Positions 16,618 through 25,645 of a stretch of 64,000 nt of DNA are shown piece by piece (the stretch's first letter is position 1; the number at the start of each line of letters is the position of its first letter). The stretch is from Asanoa ishikariensis (GTDB lineage: Bacteria > Actinomycetota > Actinomycetes > Mycobacteriales > Micromonosporaceae): contig NZ_FNQB01000001.1 of assembly GCF_900107455.1 (NCBI RefSeq), positions 1,798,001 to 1,862,000 of the forward strand, given 5' to 3'. A program made the position numbers and the translations under genes. A model generated the notes under the pieces. That model made no database searches, was not told where the DNA came from, and saw nothing but the letters and a program-made list of their open reading frames with translations.

Positions 16618-16633
16618 CCGGAACGGGGACCCG
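16593..16633. terminator. Hairpin at the sigma gene stop
   Basis: Ten-base perfect arms (16593-16602 and 16624-16633) flank a 21-base loop holding the sigma-gene stop codon. It lies between convergent genes ending at 16617 and 16646 and may terminate both, though the loop is large. Confidence 0.4.
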
Positions 16634-16645
16634 CGGCTCAACTAG

Positions 16646-18919
16646 TTAGGAAAGCGGGGGATAGGCGTTGGACATGAGCTGGCGGAACTGCGCCGAGAAC
16701 CACGCGCCGGAGATCGGAGCGTTGGCCAGTGCGCCGGTCGGGTTGTTGCCGTTGAGCGAGTTGCCGCCGTAGGTCGGGTCGCACATCCGGTCGAAGCCCT
16801 TGCCGTCGTTGTTCGGGATCTCCGTGCTCGAACCGTCGGACTCACCCGGCGGCTTGACCCACACGTACGCGTCGATGCCCGACGCGGGCGCTGCGGTCGG
16901 CCGCTCGCCGAGGCCCGCCCCGCTCTGGTTGCACCAGTTGCCGGCGTGGATCCGCCGGTCGATGCGGGACTGGTTGACGAAGGTGTTCAGGTCGGTCGAC
17001 GTGCTCGCCGCGGTGGGCCGCGCCGAACCGCCCCAGCCGTTGCGGGACGTGTCGATCAACATGCCGATGCTGGAGCCGAAGCCCTGGCTGACGAGCTCGG
17101 TCCGGAACGCCTGGGCGAAGGTCAGCTCGTCGACGTAGAAGTTCCAGTCGACCCAGCTTGACTGCCGGATCTGCTGGCCGTTGACGGTCGTGTTGATGTT
17201 GAAGTACGGCTCACGCAACGCCGAGTAGTTGGCGGTGTTGACGATGAAGCCGTGCACCTTGTCCACGGTCGAGCCGGACGCCACGGCGGCCTGCTTGAGC
17301 TTCTGGGCGGTCGGGCGGAAGTTGCTGTCCCAGCCGATCCAGCCGTGGTGGGCGGCGTCGATGTAGTTGTAGACGTTGGGGATCGCGCCGAGCTTGTTGA
17401 GCGCGTAGCCCACGCCGTTGACGTACCCACCGTTGCTGTTCATGGTCGCGCACTTGGCGATGCCAAGGTTGGTGACCAGGTTCGGCAGCGAGTCGATCTC
17501 GATGATCGTGATGATCCGCAGGCTGCGGTACTTGCTGTTGCTCATGATCGCCGCGATCGGGTCGATGTACTGGCTCTGGTACTTCGCCAGCTCGTCGACG
17601 CCGAGCTCGCCGTTGGAGGCCAGCGCCGAGCAGTCCCGGCCGGGGAGGTTGTAGATGACGAACTGGATGTAGCCGGCGCCCTGCGCGAGCGCGGCGTCCA
17701 AGTGGTCCTCGACGCCCATCGGGCCGTTGGACTGGCTGTCCGGGGTGCCCTCGATGGCGGCGATCCGGTCCAGCCACACCGCGGTCGGCTGGTTGGACAC
17801 GCGGGTACCGCCCGGCTCGGCCGCAGCCTTGGCCGACCACTCCGGGTTGACGTAGCCGCGGGCACCCGAGTACGGGTTGTCCACCTTCGAACCGTTGCTG
17901 GGCTGGTCGTTGTCGGACTCGGTCGCGGTCACGCTGACGTTGCCGGCGGAGCTGGTCGCCGCGATCGTCGCACTGCCGTTGGTCTGGTCGCTGTCCTCGG
18001 CGGCGCTGACGGTGACCGGGACGCCGCTGCTCCAGTTGGAGCTGGTCAGCGTGAGGCTGGTCGGCGAGATGGTGATGTCGGAGTCACCGGACTTGGCCAG
18101 CGACACGGCGACCGAGCTGGTCGGCGCGGAGCTGAGTCGGTAGGTGACGGTCGCGGAGCCACCCTCGGGAACGCTGACCGCACCGGTGCTGGCCTGCAAC
18201 GTGGGAGTCGTCGACCCGCCGCCGACGGTGAACGGCACGGCCGAGGTGGTGGTGGTCAGACCAGCGCTGTCGTAGGCCCGGGCGGCCGCGGTGTGGCTGC
18301 CGGAGGCGACGGAGGTGGCGCTGTACGCGTACGGGGAACTGGTGTCGCTGTTGACCACCGTGCCGTCGATCAGGAACTCGACCCGGCTGATCGCGCCCTC
18401 GACGTCGCTGGCGGTAGCGGCGAGCGAGACGGCGGCCCCGGCGGCGAAGTTCGCGCCGCTGGACGGGCTGGTCAGCGTCACGGTCGGAGCGGTGTTGCCC
18501 GGCGTCGTGCCGCCACAGGTGGTGCCGTTGACGGTGAACGAGGTCGGCTTGGGGTTGCTGCCGCTCCACGCGCCGTTGAAGCCGATCGTGGTGGAAGCGC
18601 CCGTGGCGAGGGCACCGTTGTAGGACATGCTCTGCGCGGTCACGTTCTGGCCGGACTGGGTCCAGGTGGCCGACCAGCCCTGCTGCACGCGCTGGCTGGA
18701 GTTCGGGAAGGTGAAGCCGAGCGTCCAACTGGTCAATGCGTCACCGGTGTTCTTCAGGGTGACGTTGGCGGTGAACCCGCCGGGCCAGTCGTTGGTGGTG
18801 TAAGTGACGTCGCAGGCGACGGCCGCCTGAGCCGCCGTCGAGGTGGCGACGAGGCCGGCGGCGGCGAGCAGGCCGGCCCCGGCGACGGCGAGCAGCCGCC
18901 GTCTTATCGACAGTGTCAT
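16646..18919 (-). CDS. Secreted GH6 cellulase (cellobiohydrolase/endoglucanase) with CBM2
   Basis: A 757-residue secreted enzyme. Order: signal peptide with AQAA cleavage region (1-33), CBM2-type cellulose-binding module (about 34-137; conserved Trp in TNDWPGGF, SWTLGF and GWSATW), a PxxPTVTLTSP bacterial Ig-like domain (about 143-232), a Calx-beta-like domain (about 238-340; VSVPEGGSATVTYRL), and a GH6 catalytic domain (about 347-757). GH6 marks include NLPGRDCSA, IIEIDSLPN, the DTSRNGWGG loop and WVKPPGESDG. GH6 enzymes cleave beta-1,4-glucan with inversion. Whether this one is an exo- or endo-enzyme is not decided here. A CebR-like box lies 192 bases upstream. Confidence 0.93.
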   Translation of the reverse strand: MTLSIRRRLLAVAGAGLLAAAGLVATSTAAQAAVACDVTYTTNDWPGGFTANVTLKNTGDALTSWTLGFTFPNSSQRVQQGWSATWTQSGQNVTAQSMSYNGALATGASTTIGFNGAWSGSNPKPTSFTVNGTTCGGTTPGNTAPTVTLTSPSSGANFAAGAAVSLAATASDVEGAISRVEFLIDGTVVNSDTSSPYAYSATSVASGSHTAAARAYDSAGLTTTTSAVPFTVGGGSTTPTLQASTGAVSVPEGGSATVTYRLSSAPTSSVAVSLAKSGDSDITISPTSLTLTSSNWSSGVPVTVSAAEDSDQTNGSATIAATSSAGNVSVTATESDNDQPSNGSKVDNPYSGARGYVNPEWSAKAAAEPGGTRVSNQPTAVWLDRIAAIEGTPDSQSNGPMGVEDHLDAALAQGAGYIQFVIYNLPGRDCSALASNGELGVDELAKYQSQYIDPIAAIMSNSKYRSLRIITIIEIDSLPNLVTNLGIAKCATMNSNGGYVNGVGYALNKLGAIPNVYNYIDAAHHGWIGWDSNFRPTAQKLKQAAVASGSTVDKVHGFIVNTANYSALREPYFNINTTVNGQQIRQSSWVDWNFYVDELTFAQAFRTELVSQGFGSSIGMLIDTSRNGWGGSARPTAASTSTDLNTFVNQSRIDRRIHAGNWCNQSGAGLGERPTAAPASGIDAYVWVKPPGESDGSSTEIPNNDGKGFDRMCDPTYGGNSLNGNNPTGALANAPISGAWFSAQFRQLMSNAYPPLS

Positions 18920-19110
18920 TGCCGTGTCTTCTCCTTGGCCAGACCGGGTCCGTACCCGGGGATGGGGGTTGGCAGTGCGATTGCTCGGCCCGGCCCGGTC
19001 AGGCGCCAGCGCGCGGCGTCACACCCGCCGTCCGGAGTAGACGAACCCCGGTGCCCTCGGCGACCATTGCGTGTGACCCACGTAGATGCGGCTCGATGAG
19101 GATTCTGTCA

Positions 19111-19124
19111 TGGGAGCGCTTCCA
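19111..19124 (-). promoter_or_regulatory. CebR-like operator upstream of the GH6 cellulase
   Basis: TGGGAGCGCTTCCA differs by one base from the known CebR consensus TGGGAGCGCTCCCA, which represses cellulase and cellobiose-uptake genes in Streptomyces until cellobiose is present. It lies 192 bases upstream of the GH6 start and is the clear candidate for its control. The lutC stop is 40 bases away on the other side. Confidence 0.8.
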
Positions 19125-19163
19125 TCACAAGCGCTCTATGCGTACGCGATCGAGGATCCGAAC

Positions 19164-19793
19164 TCAGGCGACGATGACGACGTCCAGGCGGCGGGGGCCG
19201 TGTACGCCCTCCACGCGGTTGAGCTCGATGTCGCTGGTGGCCGACGGACCCGAGATCATCGTCAGCGGACGGGTCGGGTCCGGCAGGCGCCGCAGGGCGG
19301 CCGGCAGGCGTTCGACGATCTGGCTCGTGTGGACGACGCAGATGTGGTGGTCGGGCACGAGGGTCAGCAGGCGGCGCCCCTGGTCCGGGCTCGCGTCCAG
19401 GATCAGGGTGCCGGTCTGGGCTACCGCCACCGCGCACCCGGTCACCACCGCCACGCCCGGTGCGTCCAGGTCCGCGACCGTCAGCGCGTCCGCCTCGTCG
19501 CGGGAGACCGTGCCCGGATAAGCAGACAGCCACTCCGCCGGTAGCCCGGGCGGCACTGCCACCGAAGGCACGCCGGTCAGCAACGAGGCCACCGTGGCGG
19601 GCAGGGAAGCGGCGGCGCAGCGGCGGACCGTGGCCTTGTAGTCCTCCAGGCGGTCGACCAGCAGGTCGACCAGGGCGACGCCGGCCGGTCCGTCGTCCGC
19701 CGCGTAGTCGCGTGGCACCGGCGCCGAGGACGACGGCTGGGCCGCGCGGACCCGGCGCAGGATCTCGGTGCGGGCGTCAGGAGGAGTGCTCAC
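19164..19793 (-). CDS. lutC: LutC-type lactate utilisation protein
   Basis: A 209-residue LutC/YkgG protein, third part of the LutABC iron-sulfur complex that oxidises L-lactate to pyruvate. The core contains GVAVVTGCAVAVAQTGTLIL and LTLVPDHHICVV, the LUD-domain pattern shared with the C-terminal part of LutB. GTG start at 19793, overlapping the lutB end by 17 bases, so the three lut genes are translationally linked. Length is normal for LutC. Confidence 0.92.
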   Translation of the reverse strand: MSTPPDARTEILRRVRAAQPSSSAPVPRDYAADDGPAGVALVDLLVDRLEDYKATVRRCAAASLPATVASLLTGVPSVAVPPGLPAEWLSAYPGTVSRDEADALTVADLDAPGVAVVTGCAVAVAQTGTLILDASPDQGRRLLTLVPDHHICVVHTSQIVERLPAALRRLPDPTRPLTMISGPSATSDIELNRVEGVHGPRRLDVVIVA

Positions 19794-21219
19794 GGGTCCA
19801 CCATTCGCGGAAGGTCTGCTTGGGCGGCAGCGGGGCGTCGCGCACCGAGGTCCAGGCCGACAGCGGCCATGGCAGCCGCCGCAAGGCGCCCCTGCGGCCG
19901 GCGACCAGACGCAGCGGGGCGGCGCCTCGGCGGGCGGCGCGCAGGGCGGCGGCGTAACGACGGCGGTCGCGCATCACGTACGACATGGTGCGCATCGCCG
20001 TGCGCTCCGCCGAGGGACGGCCGCGGGAAGCGTCCACGCCGGACTGTCGCAGGTGAACCAGTACCTGCGGGATGTCGATCCGGACCGGGCAGGCGTCGAA
20101 GCAGGCTCCGCACAGGGTCGACGCGTACGGCAGGGTGCGGTTGGCACCCTCACCACTCATCTGTGGCGACAGGATCGCGCCGATCGGCCCCGGGTAGACC
20201 GACCCGTACGCGTGCCCGCCCACCCGCTCGTACACCGGGCACACGTTGAGGCACGCCGAGCAACGGATGCAGCGCAGCGCCTGCCGGCCGACCGGGTCCG
20301 CCAGCGTGTCGGTGCGGCCGTTGTCGACCAGCACGATGTGCACCGTCTGCGGGCCGTCGCCGGGCGTCACACCGGTCCACAGCGACGTGTACGGGTTCAT
20401 CCGCTCGCCGGTGGACGACCGCGGCAGGAGTTGGAGGAACACCTCCAGGTCGGCGAACGTCGGCAGCAGCTTCTCGATGCCCACCACCGAGATCAGCGTC
20501 TCCGGCAGGGTCAGGCACATCCGCCCGTTGCCTTCGGACTCCACCACCGTGAGCGTCCCCGTGTCCGCGATCGCGAAGTTGGCGCCCGAGATGCCCACCT
20601 TGGTGGACAGGAAGCGGGCACGCAGGTGGCGTCGGGCCGCCTCCGCCAGGGCCGGTGGGTCGTCCGTCAAGGAAGAAGCGTCGACCCCGGGCATCCGCTC
20701 CAAGAAGATGTCCCGGATCTGCGTGCGGTTGTAGTGGATCGCCGGCACCAGGATGTGCGACGGGGTGTCGTCGGCCAGTTGCACGATGAGCTCGGCCAGG
20801 TCGGTCTCCACGGCGTGGATGCCGACCGCCTCCAGCGCCTCGTTGAGCCCGATCTCCTGGGTGGCCATCGACTTGACCTTGACGACCTCGGCGGTGCCTG
20901 TGGCGAGAACCAGATCGGCGACCACCGCGCACGCCTCGGCAGCGTCACGCGCCCAGTGCACCGTCGCGCCGGCCGCCGTCGCCGCCGCCTCGAACTGCTC
21001 CAGCAGCGACGGCAGCCGGGCCAGCACGTCGTCCTTGATCGCGGCGCCGGCCATCCGGAGCTGCTCCCAGTCCGGCACCTCGCCGACCACCCGCAGCCGC
21101 TTGTCGCGGATCGTGTGAGTCGCCTTGCGCAGGTTGTGCCGGAGTTGCTGGTCGCCCAGCTCCCGCCGGGCCAACGTGGGGAACGGCAGCGGCGTGACGA
21201 TGTTCCCTGTGCCGCTCAT
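19777..21219 (-). CDS. lutB: LutB-type iron-sulfur lactate utilisation protein
   Basis: A 480-residue LutB/YkgF protein. The LUD domain occupies about residues 60-310 (GISGANFAIADTGTLTVVES), followed by two 4Fe-4S ligand sets, CIRCSACLNVCP and CGACFDACPV. Electrons from lactate oxidation pass through these clusters. The ATG at 21219 overlaps the lutA stop by four bases (ATGA). The basic C-terminal 90 residues match the usual LutB tail. Confidence 0.93.
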   Translation of the reverse strand: MSGTGNIVTPLPFPTLARRELGDQQLRHNLRKATHTIRDKRLRVVGEVPDWEQLRMAGAAIKDDVLARLPSLLEQFEAAATAAGATVHWARDAAEACAVVADLVLATGTAEVVKVKSMATQEIGLNEALEAVGIHAVETDLAELIVQLADDTPSHILVPAIHYNRTQIRDIFLERMPGVDASSLTDDPPALAEAARRHLRARFLSTKVGISGANFAIADTGTLTVVESEGNGRMCLTLPETLISVVGIEKLLPTFADLEVFLQLLPRSSTGERMNPYTSLWTGVTPGDGPQTVHIVLVDNGRTDTLADPVGRQALRCIRCSACLNVCPVYERVGGHAYGSVYPGPIGAILSPQMSGEGANRTLPYASTLCGACFDACPVRIDIPQVLVHLRQSGVDASRGRPSAERTAMRTMSYVMRDRRRYAAALRAARRGAAPLRLVAGRRGALRRLPWPLSAWTSVRDAPLPPKQTFREWWTREHSS

Positions 21220-21920
21220 CGGGAAGCCAGGATCTGTGCGTAGTGGATAGGTGTCACCGGCGCCGAAGAGCGGGACAACCCGCCTCCGATGTGGGTCAGG
21301 CATGAGTTGTCGGCCGCCGCCAGATACTCGGCGCCGGTGTCGCACACCGCCGCGCACTTGTCGGCCAGCATCGCTCCGGAGACCCCCGGGTTCTTAAGGG
21401 CGAACGTCCCCCCGAAGCCGCAGCACTCCTCGGCGCCCGACAGCGGCGAGAGCGTCAGCCCTTCGACGGCCTCCAGCAACTGCCTGGGCCGATCGCCCAG
21501 CCGCAGCATGCGCAGGCCGTGACAGGTCGGGTGGTAGGTCACCCGGTGCGGAAAGCGCGCGCCCACGTCGGTCACCCCCAACCGGTCGACGAGGAACTCG
21601 GACAGTTCAAAGGTGCGGGAGGCGACCGACTCCAGTGCCGGCGACGGCGCCAGCCGCGGATAGCTCTCCCGGACCATGGCCACGCAGGACGCCGAAGGGG
21701 CCACGATCGCGTCGTACGCCGAGAAGGTCCGCACGAAGTTGTCCACCAGCGGCAGGGTCTCGGCGCGGTAGCCGCTGTTGGCGTGCATCTGGCCGCAGCA
21801 GGTCTGGTCGAGCGGGAACTCCACCTGGTGCCCGAGCCGTTCGAGCACGGTCACCACCGCCTTGCCGGTGTCCGGGAACATCAGGTCGTTGACGCAGGTG
21901 ACGAAGAGGGCGATCCGCAT
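21216..21920 (-). CDS. lutA: LutA-type (CCG domain) lactate utilisation protein
   Basis: A 234-residue LutA/YkgE protein of the cysteine-rich CCG-domain class, also found in glycolate oxidase and heterodisulfide reductase subunits. Two CCG motifs are visible: QTCCGQMHANSGY (about 60) and EECCGFGGTF (about 170). They bind an Fe-S cofactor. First gene of the lutABC operon, reading A-B-C on the minus strand and directly behind the regulator gene, whose stop is seven bases upstream. Confidence 0.93.
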   Translation of the reverse strand: MRIALFVTCVNDLMFPDTGKAVVTVLERLGHQVEFPLDQTCCGQMHANSGYRAETLPLVDNFVRTFSAYDAIVAPSASCVAMVRESYPRLAPSPALESVASRTFELSEFLVDRLGVTDVGARFPHRVTYHPTCHGLRMLRLGDRPRQLLEAVEGLTLSPLSGAEECCGFGGTFALKNPGVSGAMLADKCAAVCDTGAEYLAAADNSCLTHIGGGLSRSSAPVTPIHYAQILASR

Positions 21921-21926
21921 CGGGGG

Positions 21927-22577
21927 TTACCGGCTCTCGAAGAAGGGCAGGTGGCGGTCGCGTGCCGCCGTGAGGTGGGCGCGCGTCGCTTCGGCGGCCG
22001 CGTCGGCGTCGGCGGCACCGACCGCGTCGACGATCCGGTGGTGCTCGCTCGCGCTGACGCCGTAGTGCGCGGTGGGGAAGTGCAGGCGGAACAGGTGCAG
22101 GTGGGCGCGCAGCCGGACGACCGCGTCGTGCAGCATCCGGTTGCCGGACAGCTCGGCCAGGGTGTGGTGGAAGCGGGCATCCTGCGCGGTGAACGCCGCG
22201 ATCGCGTCGGGGCCATCCGGCCCGGGCAGGTCCGCCGCGCCGCGCAGGCCGGCCAGCTCAACAGCGTCGAGGCCGGCGCCGGCGGCCTTGGCGGCGGCGG
22301 CGGGTTCGAGGACCAGCCGCATCTCGACCAACTCCTCGAACTGGGCGCGGGTCAGCAGCGGCGTCGCCGCGTAGCCGACCAGCGGCGTCTTGCTGACCAG
22401 GCCGTCGGACTCGAGGCGGGCCAGCGCCTCGCGAACCGGGGTCGGCGAGACGGCCAACCGGCGAGCCAGCGCGTCGATGTTGATCCGGGCGCCGGGCTGC
22501 ACCTCGTGGTCCATGATCAGCGCCTGCACGGCGGCGTAGACGTCGTCGGTGAGGGTGATCCGTCGGGCGGGCTGCAC
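21927..22577 (-). CDS. GntR/FadR-family regulator, likely of the lut genes
   Basis: A 216-residue GntR protein. The winged helix has DALARRLAVSPTPVREALARL, the GntR recognition pattern; the C-terminal FCD domain carries the metal-ligand pattern FTAQDARFHHTLAELSGN and SEHHRIVDAV. Many lactate regulators (LldR, LutR) are of this class, and it sits at the head of the lutABC run, so it probably controls them and itself. A perfect palindrome lies 9-20 bases upstream of the GTG start at 22577. No Shine-Dalgarno is visible, so the transcript may be leaderless. Confidence 0.87.
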   Translation of the reverse strand: MQPARRITLTDDVYAAVQALIMDHEVQPGARINIDALARRLAVSPTPVREALARLESDGLVSKTPLVGYAATPLLTRAQFEELVEMRLVLEPAAAAKAAGAGLDAVELAGLRGAADLPGPDGPDAIAAFTAQDARFHHTLAELSGNRMLHDAVVRLRAHLHLFRLHFPTAHYGVSASEHHRIVDAVGAADADAAAEATRAHLTAARDRHLPFFESR

Positions 22578-22585
22578 GATCAAAG

Positions 22586-22597
22586 ATCCTATAGGAT
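22586..22597. promoter_or_regulatory. Perfect palindrome at the lut regulator/lactonase divergent promoter
   Basis: ATCCTATAGGAT, a perfect 12-base dyad standing in an AT-rich patch, 9 bases from the regulator start and 47 bases from the divergent lactonase start. Size and position fit a GntR/FadR-type operator, so autoregulation and control of the flanking lactonase are likely. Confidence 0.7.
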
Positions 22598-22643
22598 TTG
22601 CAGGCGGGCCGCAGCATGCCGGTCGCGGTGATTGGATCAACGC

Positions 22644-23714
22644 GTGACCGACGAGATCGTCTACCTCGGCTGCTACACGAAGGAATCCGGCGGTACGGGC
22701 GAGGGGATCATCGCGGCCACCCGCGACCCGGGCTCGGGCCGGTTGACGCCGGGTGACGTGGTCGCGCGTACCCCGTCGCCGTCGTTCCTGACCTGGCATC
22801 CGACCCTGCCCGTGCTCTACGCCGCCAACGAGCTCGCCGAGGGCGAGGTCACCGGCTGGGCGGTCGACGGTGCCGGCCCGCTGCGGCCGCACGGGCGGGC
22901 GGAAACCGGCGGCGCCGAGCCGTGCCACGTCGCGGTCACCACCGACGGCTGGCACCTGCTCGCCGCCAACTACGCGAGCGGCTCGATCTCACTGCACCCG
23001 CTGGACCCGATGACCGGTGTCGTCGGCGAGCGGACCGACCTGGTCGTCCACGAAGGGCACGGACCCGATCGGGACCGGCAGGCCGGGCCGCACCTGCACA
23101 TGATCTCGATCGACCCGACGGGTGGACCGCTCGTCGCGGTCGACCTGGGCACCGACGGCCTCTATCCCTATCGGATCGACGGCGAGCGGCTGGTGCCCGC
23201 CGGCGACCCGATGCGGCTCGCACCGGCTACCGGGCCGCGGCACATCGCCCGTCACCCGGACGGCCGCCGGGCCTATCTGACCGGTGAGCTGGACGCGATG
23301 GTCACGAGCTTCGAACTTGACGGCACGGAGTGGCGCCAGCGCAACCGGCTGGAGGCGAGCACCCGCTCCGGCGAGAAGTTCCCTTCGGAGATCGCCTGCC
23401 GCAGCGACGGGCGCTACCTCTACGTCGCGACCCGCGGCGTCGACACGGTGTCGGTGTTCGCGTTGGACGGTGCCGCGCCGAGGTTGGTCACCGAGATCGA
23501 CTGCGGCGGTCGTTGGCCGCGGCATCTGGCGCTGGCCGGCGATCACCTCTACATCGCGAACCAACTCGGTGACTCTGTGTCGGTGTTCGCGGTCGATCCG
23601 CGGACCGGTGTGCCGACGATGGTCGACTCGCCTGTTCCGGTCCCAAGTCCGACTTGTGTGTTACCTCCACGCGAGACCGTCATTTCGGGATCCGCGAAAA
23701 AGGTTGCTGACTAA
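22644..23714 (+). CDS. Lactonase family (YkgB/6-phosphogluconolactonase-like beta-propeller)
   Basis: A 356-residue seven-bladed propeller of the Pgl/YkgB lactonase family, marked by repeats such as PSFLTWHPTLPVLYAANE, EPCHVAVTTDGWHLLAANY, GPRHIARHPDGRRAYLTGEL and PRHLALAGDHLYIANQ. Family members hydrolyse 6-phosphogluconolactone or related sugar lactones. Start is GTG 22644; an in-frame TTG lies at 22632. The C-terminus has about 15 residues beyond the usual SPTCVLP end. Divergent from the lut regulator across 66 bases, sharing the operator region. Confidence 0.87.
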   Translation: MTDEIVYLGCYTKESGGTGEGIIAATRDPGSGRLTPGDVVARTPSPSFLTWHPTLPVLYAANELAEGEVTGWAVDGAGPLRPHGRAETGGAEPCHVAVTTDGWHLLAANYASGSISLHPLDPMTGVVGERTDLVVHEGHGPDRDRQAGPHLHMISIDPTGGPLVAVDLGTDGLYPYRIDGERLVPAGDPMRLAPATGPRHIARHPDGRRAYLTGELDAMVTSFELDGTEWRQRNRLEASTRSGEKFPSEIACRSDGRYLYVATRGVDTVSVFALDGAAPRLVTEIDCGGRWPRHLALAGDHLYIANQLGDSVSVFAVDPRTGVPTMVDSPVPVPSPTCVLPPRETVISGSAKKVAD

Positions 23715-23843
23715 GCGATTTAGCGAACTCGGCGGAGTATTGCGATCACAGGAAGTGACGATAACCGATAAGTTCGTTGCTCCTGCGTAACTTTAAGCCG
23801 AACGTACCTGTCGCAGATGCCTTCCTGTACGCAAGATGGTCGG

Positions 23844-25610
23844 GTGTCTGGCCGGCATCGCATGCGAATGAAGCTCCGCGGCGCTGGCGTCATCGCTGCC
23901 GCGATGGCGCTAGTGCTCGTTTCCGTTGGCGTTTACTTCGGTTACCGACAGGTATCCCAACCCGGATGTTCGGGTGAGGCGAAGTTGAACGTCGCGGCGG
24001 CGAGCGAGATAGCGCCCGCCATCGAGAAAGCCGCGAAGGCGTGGGTCGACGGCGGCGCTCAAGCCGACGGCGTCTGCGTCGCGGTCAACGTGGTCCAGCA
24101 GGAGCCCGTCGACGTCGCCGCGGTGGTCGCCGGTAAGCACGGCGTCGCACTGGCGGGCGTCGGGCTCGCCAACGGCACCGCCACGATGCCGGACGTCTGG
24201 GTGCCGGACTCGTCGACCTGGCTGCTGCGGCTGACGAGCGCGGCTCAGGGCTTCTCGCCGAGCAACGGTCAGTCGATCGCCCGCAGCCCGGTGGTCGTCG
24301 CCATGCCCGAGCCGGTGGCACAGCAGATCGGCTGGCCGCAGAAGAAGATCAGTTGGCTCGACCTGCTCGGCCAGCTCACCACTGGCACCTCGATCAAGCC
24401 CGGCATCGTCGAGCCGACGCGCGACGCCGCCGGCCTGTCCGGCCTGCTGGCGCTCGGCGCCCAGGCGGGCACGCTGGGCGCCCAGGCGCAGTCGGCGCAG
24501 ACCGCGGTGCTCCGCGCGCTCGCCTCCGGCAAGTCGGCGCTCCGCGAGGACCTGCTGGCCAAGTTCCCGCGTTCGACCGACCCCGCCAGCATCGCGCAGG
24601 CGCTGTCCGTCGCGCCGCTGTCCGAGGAAGACGTCGTCCAGTACAACTCGACGAAGCCGCCGATCCCGCTGGCCGCTCTTTACCTCGAGCCGGCGCCGAC
24701 GTCGCTGGACTACCCGTACGCGGTGATGCCCGGCACCGACCCGATGAAGGCCAAGGCGGCCGAGGGCCTGTTCCGCGTGCTGACCGCCAAGGACTTCAAG
24801 AACGACCTCGGTGCCCAGCACCTGCGTGCCGCCGACGGCACCTGGGGCGACGGCTTCGAGGCTCCGGCCGGCGCGCCGAGCCCGGCCGGCACCCCGCAGG
24901 TGACCAAGTCCGCCGACTCCGGCGGCACGGCGGCCGGCAGCGCCGACCCGGCCGTGGTCAACACGACGCTCGCCACCTGGACAGCGGTCACGCTGCCCGC
25001 CCGGATGCTTGCCGTCATCGACATCTCCGGCACGATGGGCGGCAAGGTGCCCAGCGCCGGCAACGCCACCCGGATGAAGCTCACCCAACAGGCGGCGACC
25101 CGTGGTCTCGGGCTGTTCAGCGACGACTGGGCGGTCGGCCTCTGGGTCTTCTCCAGCAACCTGGGCGGCGGCAAGGACTACAAGGAGCTGGTGCCGATCC
25201 AGCCGGTGTCCAGCGGCCGGTCCGCGCTGCTCGGCCAGCTCGGTGCGATCCAGCCCAAGAAGGGCGGCGACACCGGTCTGTACGACACGATCCTCGCCGC
25301 CTACAAGAACGTGCAGAAGGGCTGGCAGAGCGGTCGGGTCAACTCGATCGTCATGCTGACCGACGGCATCGGCAACGACGACCCGGACGGTGGCATCAGC
25401 CAGGCCGGGCTGCTCAGAGAGCTCAACTCGATCAAGGATAAGTCGAAGCCGGTGCAGCTGATCATCATCGGGCTCGGTGACGAGGTGAACCGCGGTCCGC
25501 TGGACCAGATCACCAAGGTCACCGGCGGCGGCGTGTTCGTCGCGAAGGACCCGGCGAAGATCGGCGAGATCTTCCTGCAGGCCATCTCCAGGCGGCCCAA
25601 CACCAACTGA
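23844..25610 (+). CDS. Surface solute-binding-like protein fused to a VWA domain
   Basis: A 588-residue exported protein. An N-terminal signal anchor (about 10-35, GVIAAAMALVLVSVGVYFGY) precedes a periplasmic-binding-like domain (about 40-340; LNVAAASEIAPAIEKAAKAWV, MPDVWVPDSSTWLLRL), then a Gly/Ala/Ser linker and a von Willebrand A domain (about 385-580) with MIDAS loop VIDISGTMGG (Asp393, Ser395, Thr397) and a later MLTDGIGNDDPDGG. VWA domains bind ligands through the metal; the combination suggests a cell-surface adhesion or sensing role. Start is uncertain: GTG 23844 (AAGATGG upstream), ATG 23817 or ATG 23862. AT-richer upstream region 23715-23843. Confidence 0.83.
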   Translation: MSGRHRMRMKLRGAGVIAAAMALVLVSVGVYFGYRQVSQPGCSGEAKLNVAAASEIAPAIEKAAKAWVDGGAQADGVCVAVNVVQQEPVDVAAVVAGKHGVALAGVGLANGTATMPDVWVPDSSTWLLRLTSAAQGFSPSNGQSIARSPVVVAMPEPVAQQIGWPQKKISWLDLLGQLTTGTSIKPGIVEPTRDAAGLSGLLALGAQAGTLGAQAQSAQTAVLRALASGKSALREDLLAKFPRSTDPASIAQALSVAPLSEEDVVQYNSTKPPIPLAALYLEPAPTSLDYPYAVMPGTDPMKAKAAEGLFRVLTAKDFKNDLGAQHLRAADGTWGDGFEAPAGAPSPAGTPQVTKSADSGGTAAGSADPAVVNTTLATWTAVTLPARMLAVIDISGTMGGKVPSAGNATRMKLTQQAATRGLGLFSDDWAVGLWVFSSNLGGGKDYKELVPIQPVSSGRSALLGQLGAIQPKKGGDTGLYDTILAAYKNVQKGWQSGRVNSIVMLTDGIGNDDPDGGISQAGLLRELNSIKDKSKPVQLIIIGLGDEVNRGPLDQITKVTGGGVFVAKDPAKIGEIFLQAISRRPNTN

Positions 25611-25616
25611 CGAGCC

Positions 25617-25645
25617 GGCAGTCGTTAGCCTGGCTAACGGCTGCC
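25617..25645 (+). terminator. Near-perfect 29-base palindromic hairpin after the VWA gene
   Basis: GGCAG and CTGCC close an inner CGTTAGCC/GGCTAACG pair with a single-base centre, 7 bases after the VWA stop. It probably terminates that gene. No U-tract. Confidence 0.6.

Noticed and set aside
19777-21357. Longer LutB start at 21357
   Set aside because: It would read deep into lutA; the ATG at 21219 gives the usual length and a four-base overlap.
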